Shown: positions 58,912 through 64,000 of the stretch, piece after piece
How the letters are laid out: each line of letters opens with the position of its first letter
Position numbering within the stretch: position 1 is the stretch's first letter
Assembly: GCA_036873135.1 (NCBI GenBank)
Contig: JAPTYO010000005.1
Location: 19,364,666-19,428,665, forward strand
Reading direction: 5' to 3'
Source: Clarkia xantiana subsp. parviflora
Lineage: Eukaryota > Streptophyta > Magnoliopsida > Myrtales > Onagraceae
DNA length: 64,000 nt
Notes under the pieces: model-generated
Told to the model about the DNA's origin: nothing
The model's database searches: none
What the model saw: the letters and a program-made list of their open reading frames with translations, nothing else
Translations under genes and position numbers: made by a program

Positions 58912-58945
58912 ATTACGCTCTTTCGGTACTCAATTCACTTAATTT

Positions 58946-59300
58946 TTCAACATTTAATCAATTATAAATCGATATAAACAATAGTAAAATCTAATAGTAT
59001 TATCACACATAATTGAATTTACGCACAAGACTATCATGATGAGCATACGTAATTAACCATTTATCATTTAATTAATCTAAACTAATTAAGTTTAAAACTA
59101 ACTAAATTAAGACTAATAACATGTAAACATTAAATAAACAATACTGTAACATGCAATTAAATTAGAACCACACTATTTATTTGGTCATGACTAAGTTAAC
59201 ATTCACCTAACTACTCTAACATAATAATAATAATAATAAAACAAAAAAACAATTAATAAAACAAATAAATAAATAAATAAGAAAGGAAAAGAAAACAGCT
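58946..59300. other. AT-rich sequence, no gene seen
   Basis: Follows the tandem duplication; contains AAT and AAAT runs at 59222-59281. Confidence 0.4.
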
Positions 59301-59590
59301 CACCTGCGTGGGGGCTTCGGAGGGGACCAACACCAGCGTTGGGCAAGTCAGCGACGGAAGACTGCCGGGACGGCGCAGGGTGGCTCGGTGGACGGCGAAG
59401 TCGCAGGTCGGAGCTCCGGGGAAGGCTGGACGAGCGGGACGGCTGCAGCAGAAGAGAGAAACGCTTGGGCGATGGTTCGGGGAGGTCGACACGGGCAGAC
59501 CAAGATTCTGACCGGGCAACGAGCTTCTAGTCGGACTGAGCTACATGGCGAACGGAAGGTCAAAGGTCCGACAGGTGCCCTGGCGGAGGG
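59301..59590. other. GC-rich patch of unknown nature
   Basis: A sharp island of G+C in AT-rich surroundings, open in more than one frame on both strands. On the minus strand it ends in a good splice-donor-like GCAG|GTGAGC at about 59306. It could be a fragment of a host exon carried by an element, but no protein family was recognised and frames overlap too much to choose one. Confidence 0.3.
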
Positions 59591-59606
59591 ACGATATATT
59601 AGCATA

Positions 59607-60195
59607 TGGTGACTGGGCGCCGTAATTGGTAGCCCATTAATATGTATAGGTAACCTAAGAAATTGGGTTAACGTCACATAAGGGAAATTGGGCTTGACCC
59701 AAATCTCAATTACATGAGAGGCCCAAAATTGGGCCTCCCTAACATATGTGGCCGACCGAATATGTGTGTGGGGCAAAGTGGACTTTTTTCCACTTTGCTC
59801 CTCCTATAAATAAGGGGTGTTAGAGTTTTATTTGGGTTAATTCACAATTCTTCTTAAGTGGTGATTTGAAAGAAAAACCCTTCCCCCATTATAGCATACT
59901 TCGGCCAAACCCAATACCACCACCAAGGGTGTGCCAATTTGCTTAGAGCAAAACACTCCGGAGATCCGTCCCTGCCAAGAATCGATCAGAGGCTTTCATG
60001 TGGAGCTAATACCACGTAAGGTTTCTTTAACAAGAACCTCTATGGGTTCCGTCCGGTGGATCGTGAACTCACTCAGCAAGATCCTTTGGACTACGGATAA
60101 CGTTTAAGGTATGTGCACATCTTCCGCTGCGTAAATCTGATTACAAGCATGTACCTTATTAATGTTTCCGTAGTAATCAACCCCGTAATCCAACA
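59607..60195 (+). repeat. Copia-type LTR, plus orientation
   Basis: Ends CCGTAATCCAACA, followed after one base by TGGTATCAGAACC (60197-60209), an initiator-Met-tRNA-type primer binding site. Plus-strand TATA box CCTATAAATAAGG at about 59802-59814. The 5' boundary (TGGTGACTGG) is set by similarity to the inverted fragment at 63243-63398 and is approximate. Confidence 0.65.
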
Positions 60196-60749
60196 GTGGT
60201 ATCAGAACCTGTGTAAGGCCGAAATTTTCATGATGTTCTTAGTAAAATTTGATGTTCATGATCTTCAAGAAAAATGTGACTTTTATCAAAATCAAACATT
60301 GGATTGTAGATCTTATTAATATTTGATATTGAAATTTGACCACTTGTTTCCAATTTGATGTTATTTTCGGCCAAGCCCTAAGATGACAATGTGAAATTTT
60401 TAACTTGTTATTCCACAAGAAAAGTAATTTTCGGCCGAAATACATATAAAATATTGTTTACCATATTTTAATTTTTTATTAAAGGTAACAATATACCTAT
60501 AATTGGAAATATATGGATAGGTTCATATTAAATATATGGAAATATATCACTATCAATATATCTTGCTAAAAGATAGGGATTAAGATATTATCGATAGATT
60601 TAATTAACTAAAAGATTAAGAAAATATATTGTCAGTATATTTGTTTCTCTATTAAAGATATTGACAATAAATATATATATATATCGTTGATTGATTTACA
60701 TATTATAGATAAAATCTTGACAGTAAATATATATATGTAGATTGTGCCG

Positions 60750-60796
<47 letters not shown>

Positions 60797-62084
60797 ATAT
60801 TGGAAAATATTTATATAGTTAATAATTCTTGGATGCTAAGTTAAATTTTTAGTGGACTTTAAAACTCTATTTAGCTCACAAGATTATTTAGGCCCAACAC
60901 TATGTGATTATTGGGCCGATCCAATTTGCTAAACCGGATAGTATAAAACCAAACCGGGTTACTAAGTGGAACCGGGTTGGGTCGAACCGGGTTACTAAGT
61001 GGACCTAACCGAATAGTTTTTTGGTGTTGTACTGAACCAAACTCCTATTTTATTGAACCGGTTCGGACCGAACCAGATTTTATACAAAAACCGGACCGAA
61101 CCGGGTTTGCAAAATCAGATCGAATCGAACAAGATTTTTCTAAACCGGACCGAACCGGATTAATTCAAAATTGACTGAACCGGGCCGGATTTTCAAAATC
61201 AAATTCAAGTCAATTAATAAAATAGAATGGTCAAGTTCTAAAATCCAAATATTTTTAACTTTAATTAGTTTACACAGTGCTTGAAGCATTAATGCCTTGT
61301 TTCGATTATGGGGATGGATCTCGGAAATGCATGATTTCAGGACTGAATTAATTAGAGGGCTGAATTGCAATTGTTTACTTTTATCGCATATATTTATTAG
61401 AACTGTTGTCTTGACTATGTCAAGCTACCTGGATGTTGGGGGCTGAGCCCTGGTTAAATATATGGTTTGCGCAATAGGACAGACATGTTGTGATGGTTGT
61501 GATTGCCTAGGATTCATGTCTAGAAAAACGTATGAATAATTGTAAGCATGAATTGCAAGTCAGCCCCTAATATTTTAAAATGTATTAAAATCGAAAACCA
61601 GTCGCCAAATATGCATGTATGATGTGGAAGTTCATGTATGACACGTATGCTTAAATGTTGAAGATGTAGCAGCATGTTATAACTTACTTAGAAAGTAGAA
61701 TTATATGAATGCTAGCATGAGTTCCTCGGAACATTAGACGCATGACGCGTGTGCATGATGTGTGGTTTGAATGATGAATTTGGCTTGCTATGATGATTTA
61801 CTTGTGTAGTAGAATTATATATGCATGCGTAAGTTCATCAGAACATTTTTAAATACAAAAGGGTCTTGGGAATGCCAAGATCGGGTATGCTTATTTCAAA
61901 GTTCCCGTTCCGGTAAATTTGCGAATAAAACCGTTTTTAAAGAGACTGTTCTATTTGGATTGAAGACGACGGTAGTGTGAACTCTTTCACAAACCCCCTT
62001 CCTTCGGTTTACTGACGGTATGTTGGTTTAGATGGCCCATGTATGCAATTCTTTCTCAAAATGTTATTGTCTCCCTAATTATGC
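60196..62084 (+). other. Untranslated leader of the Copia-type element
   Basis: Starts with the primer binding site and runs to the gag remnant. No open frame of note. Contains AT-rich tracts, the accgg-rich block and a (AT)n run. Confidence 0.4.
60930..61190. repeat. Degenerate aaccgg/accgaa repeat
   Basis: Some 15-20 occurrences of aaccgg, ggaccgaacc and related words in 260 bp. It keeps one frame open for 65 codons (60977-61174), which is a low-complexity artefact. Confidence 0.75.
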
Positions 62085-62840
62085 ATGATTATCAATGTGT
62101 TAGTTTTCATGGCTGGGTCAGTTCGCTTCTATGAACCTCGCAATCTGGATGGTATGGATTATGATGCATGGAGTGAATATGTAAGGGAAATTCTCATGGC
62201 TGAAAATACACATGACTGTATTGACGCTGAAACGGGAAGGACATTGGTGGATGAGTGTGGCAATCTCAAACCCTGTCAAGGGATTAGAGGGCTTGAGGAT
62301 TGGTGAGCTTGTAAGGTGATATTGGCTTCCTTGGATAAAGAGGTTGCAGAGGACTTCAAACTCAACTACAGTGCTCTTCAACTTTGGCCTGCCCTCAGAC
62401 TGCGTTTCAGCAAACGGAGGGCAGCCGAAGCCAGAAAAGTATAGTTAGAGTATGTTGCCCTACTTTCCCAAGATGCTGGAGTAAAACCCGCGTCGGATCT
62501 TCAGGACGAAAGATCCAATTGGAGAAAGGTATTCAATATTGCACGGAGATACCCATTATCATGGTTGGCTGACGAAAAAGGATTGGGTTACTTGATCGAA
62601 TCGATTAAGTTTACCATGGTCCTATTCGCCGAAAGCAACCAGAAGGAGCCGGAAGGTTCCACTGTGTATCACCGCGGGAGATCAAGGAATCAGCAGAGGG
62701 AACGAGATCAAATCGATCCACAAACGAGATCCAGTGTACAAACACTGGCGATTAGTGCCCTAGACATGTACGACTCGTTTTCCATATATATAAAGCCGTT
62801 AACGTTTTATATGACTAATTTAACCTGATGAAATTTATTT
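62085..62840 (+). pseudogene. Decayed Copia-type gag
   Basis: The frame from about 62109 reads FYEPRNLDGMDYDAWSEYVREIL, the 'W' motif layout of Copia Gag N-termini, then stops (TGA near 62305). It resumes with VILASLDKEVAEDFKLNYSALQLWPALRLRF, which matches the usual Gag spacing. Further stops and frame changes follow to about 62740. No protease, RT or integrase was found downstream. Confidence 0.5.
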
Positions 62841-63242
62841 TCTTTCAGGGTCGTTGATCGAGTTGGCAGCAGTTCTCTTTGTAGCTTTACCTTTGTCTTC
62901 TTTTACAGCTTCGTAGATGATCTAAACCAGACACATTGTCGCTATTTCTCTTACTATTCGTTTAAATATTTGAATTTTGGTTGATTAAGATTCGGATTTA
63001 TTGAATATAGTAGTTTCCATTCGATTCGAAATTTGATCTACTTGTCAAGATTAATCGACCAAATAAAACGGGATCGATCCGAAACGAAATTTAAAACCGA
63101 AATATCCACCATGTGTAGCTGGTCGGATCAAACAATTACCCTCAATCTCATTCATCTAAAATTGCGAAACATCGAAATACCATTGATATCCATCAATTGC
63201 GTAGTTCTAAGAACGAAGCGATTTAATCTTTCTCATTTGTTA

Positions 63243-63398
63243 GTGTTAGATTACGGGGAGTAATCACTACGGATACTTAAACAAGGTACATGCTAGTAAT
63301 TGGAATTACGCAGCGGAAGTTTCACACATACCTTTAAGGATGAACCGTAGACCCAAGATCTTCTTTGGAATTACGGCGCCCATTACCATATGCTTACA
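63243..63398 (-). repeat. Inverted, shortened relative of the Copia-type LTR
   Basis: Minus-strand sequence begins with gcatatggtaatgggcgccgtaatt and ends with the cgcagcg..acatg..cgtaatctaaca tail of the LTR at 59607-60195, but about 400 bp of the middle is missing. It points the opposite way, so it is not that element's partner LTR. Confidence 0.5.
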
Positions 63399-64000
63399 GC
63401 TCCCACTCGCCGGAATGGGAGGGTTCCTGTTAATGTATTGTCGTCCAAATCTGCATCAACATTTCTCTCCTTTGATCTGCTCCTTGCTTCTGAATAGTTC
63501 ATACGAGGTTTGCCGTGCGACCGGAGGATACGACAGGCATCGTGCTACTCATCTGTTAGGAGTATTATAGCGTCCGCGAAACGTTGATTCCCTTTTCTCC
63601 AATCAACCTGTTATAACAACATTTATATTGTACCGCACTGTATCCTAGGTCAACTGTTAATTCTCCTTTTGCCTAGTTTCCACATAAGAACACTTCTCCA
63701 AGGCATCCGTACAAGTATTCACAACCTTCAACTAATATCCGGTTGGTGGCCACCTAGATAATACGAGAGTCGGTGAATTACAGGTGAACTTGACCATCCC
63801 CGTCGCTCATATCCTTAGTTAGACCCAACCGGTTTCCAAAGACGTGGTCACTAGGCCTTTTTGTTCAGCACTACGCTCGTACGCCGGGAAGCGAGCATTG
63901 AGCCTGACCTTAGTTATGAATTTTGAGTCCGTGAGGATACTTTAGGTGCCTCTTCATAAGGCTCCTGGGATCAATCACACGCTCGAGGTGAAGAAGTTTG
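63399..64000. other. Probable Copia-type non-coding interior, no gene seen
   Basis: Short frames only. The style resembles the untranslated interior of the LARD at 55.3-56 kb, but no motif allows a firm assignment. Confidence 0.25.

Larger units (their letters stand above)
52366..58945. repeat. Tandem duplication unit B
   Basis: Direct repeat of unit A, joined head to tail at 52365/52366. Contains the right-hand part of the TIR element (52366-53956), MITE copy B (54103-54617) and, in 54756-58314, an LTR element absent from unit A. The TIR element's left end is missing, so the duplication happened after that element was in place. Confidence 0.9.

Noticed and set aside
60977..61174. 65-codon ORF rich in Asp-Arg-Thr-Gly
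   Set aside because: Low-complexity aaccgg/accgaa repeat, no protein family.
63340..63570. ORF at the right edge
   Set aside because: No motif, crosses the inverted LTR fragment, not credible as a gene.

Overview
The window is nuclear DNA of a flowering plant, most likely a eudicot. It holds one spliced host gene, a bHLH transcription factor of the plant bHLH62/bHLH78 type. Almost everything else is plant transposable elements: Ty3/gypsy elements of the Tat type, Copia-type LTR fragments and MITE-like DNA elements. No rRNA gene, functional tRNA gene, CRISPR array or bacterial feature was seen. The species cannot be named from the sequence.

Layout. 1-3083: the 5' end of a minus-strand Tat-type element (E0) cut by the window edge. 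3084-7150: old, degraded retroelement debris, a 25-bp minisatellite and AT-rich spacer. 7387-9628 (minus): the bHLH gene, eight coding exons, 460 codons predicted. 10228-19716 (E1), 19848-29027 (E2), 29168-37990 (E3) and 41244-51986 (E4): four LTR retrotransposons of one family, all on the minus strand. E2, E3 and E4 have perfect 5-bp target-site duplications; E1 has a 4/5 match. 37999-40113: a PIF/Harbinger-like non-autonomous TIR element. 40260-40773: a Mutator-type MITE with a perfect 9-bp TSD. 38519-58945: a tandem duplication of a unit of about 3.1 kb, whose first copy was split by E4 and whose second copy was split by a 3.56-kb non-autonomous LTR element (54756-58314). 59.3-64 kb: Copia-type LTR pieces with an initiator-Met-type primer binding site, a decayed gag and low-complexity repeats.

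The most interesting system is inside E1-E4. Each element encodes Gag-Pol (Gag with a zinc knuckle and an SR-like Arg/Ser tract, protease, RT, two RNase H domains, DD35E integrase) on the minus strand. Between the end of pol and the 3' LTR each also carries a second gene on the opposite strand. That gene has its own TATA-box promoter, a seven-base first coding exon, up to three introns, a conserved N-terminal domain resembling plant 'putative gypsy-type transposon' proteins, and a long C-terminal coiled coil. Pol and this antisense gene converge on an array of short tandem repeats. All four copies are broken in different ways, but exon lengths and reading frames agree between copies, so the gene was once under selection. 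Extra ORFs are known in the plant Tat lineage; this four-copy set shows promoter, splicing and allele mosaicism together.

None of the four elements looks autonomous now. E1 lost protease and RT, E2 has several stops and one frameshift, E3 lost RT to integrase through a short-homology deletion, and E4 is nearly complete but has gag stops and a frameshift near the end of integrase. The E1 3' LTR lies about 400 bp upstream of the inferred bHLH promoter and in the same transcriptional direction.
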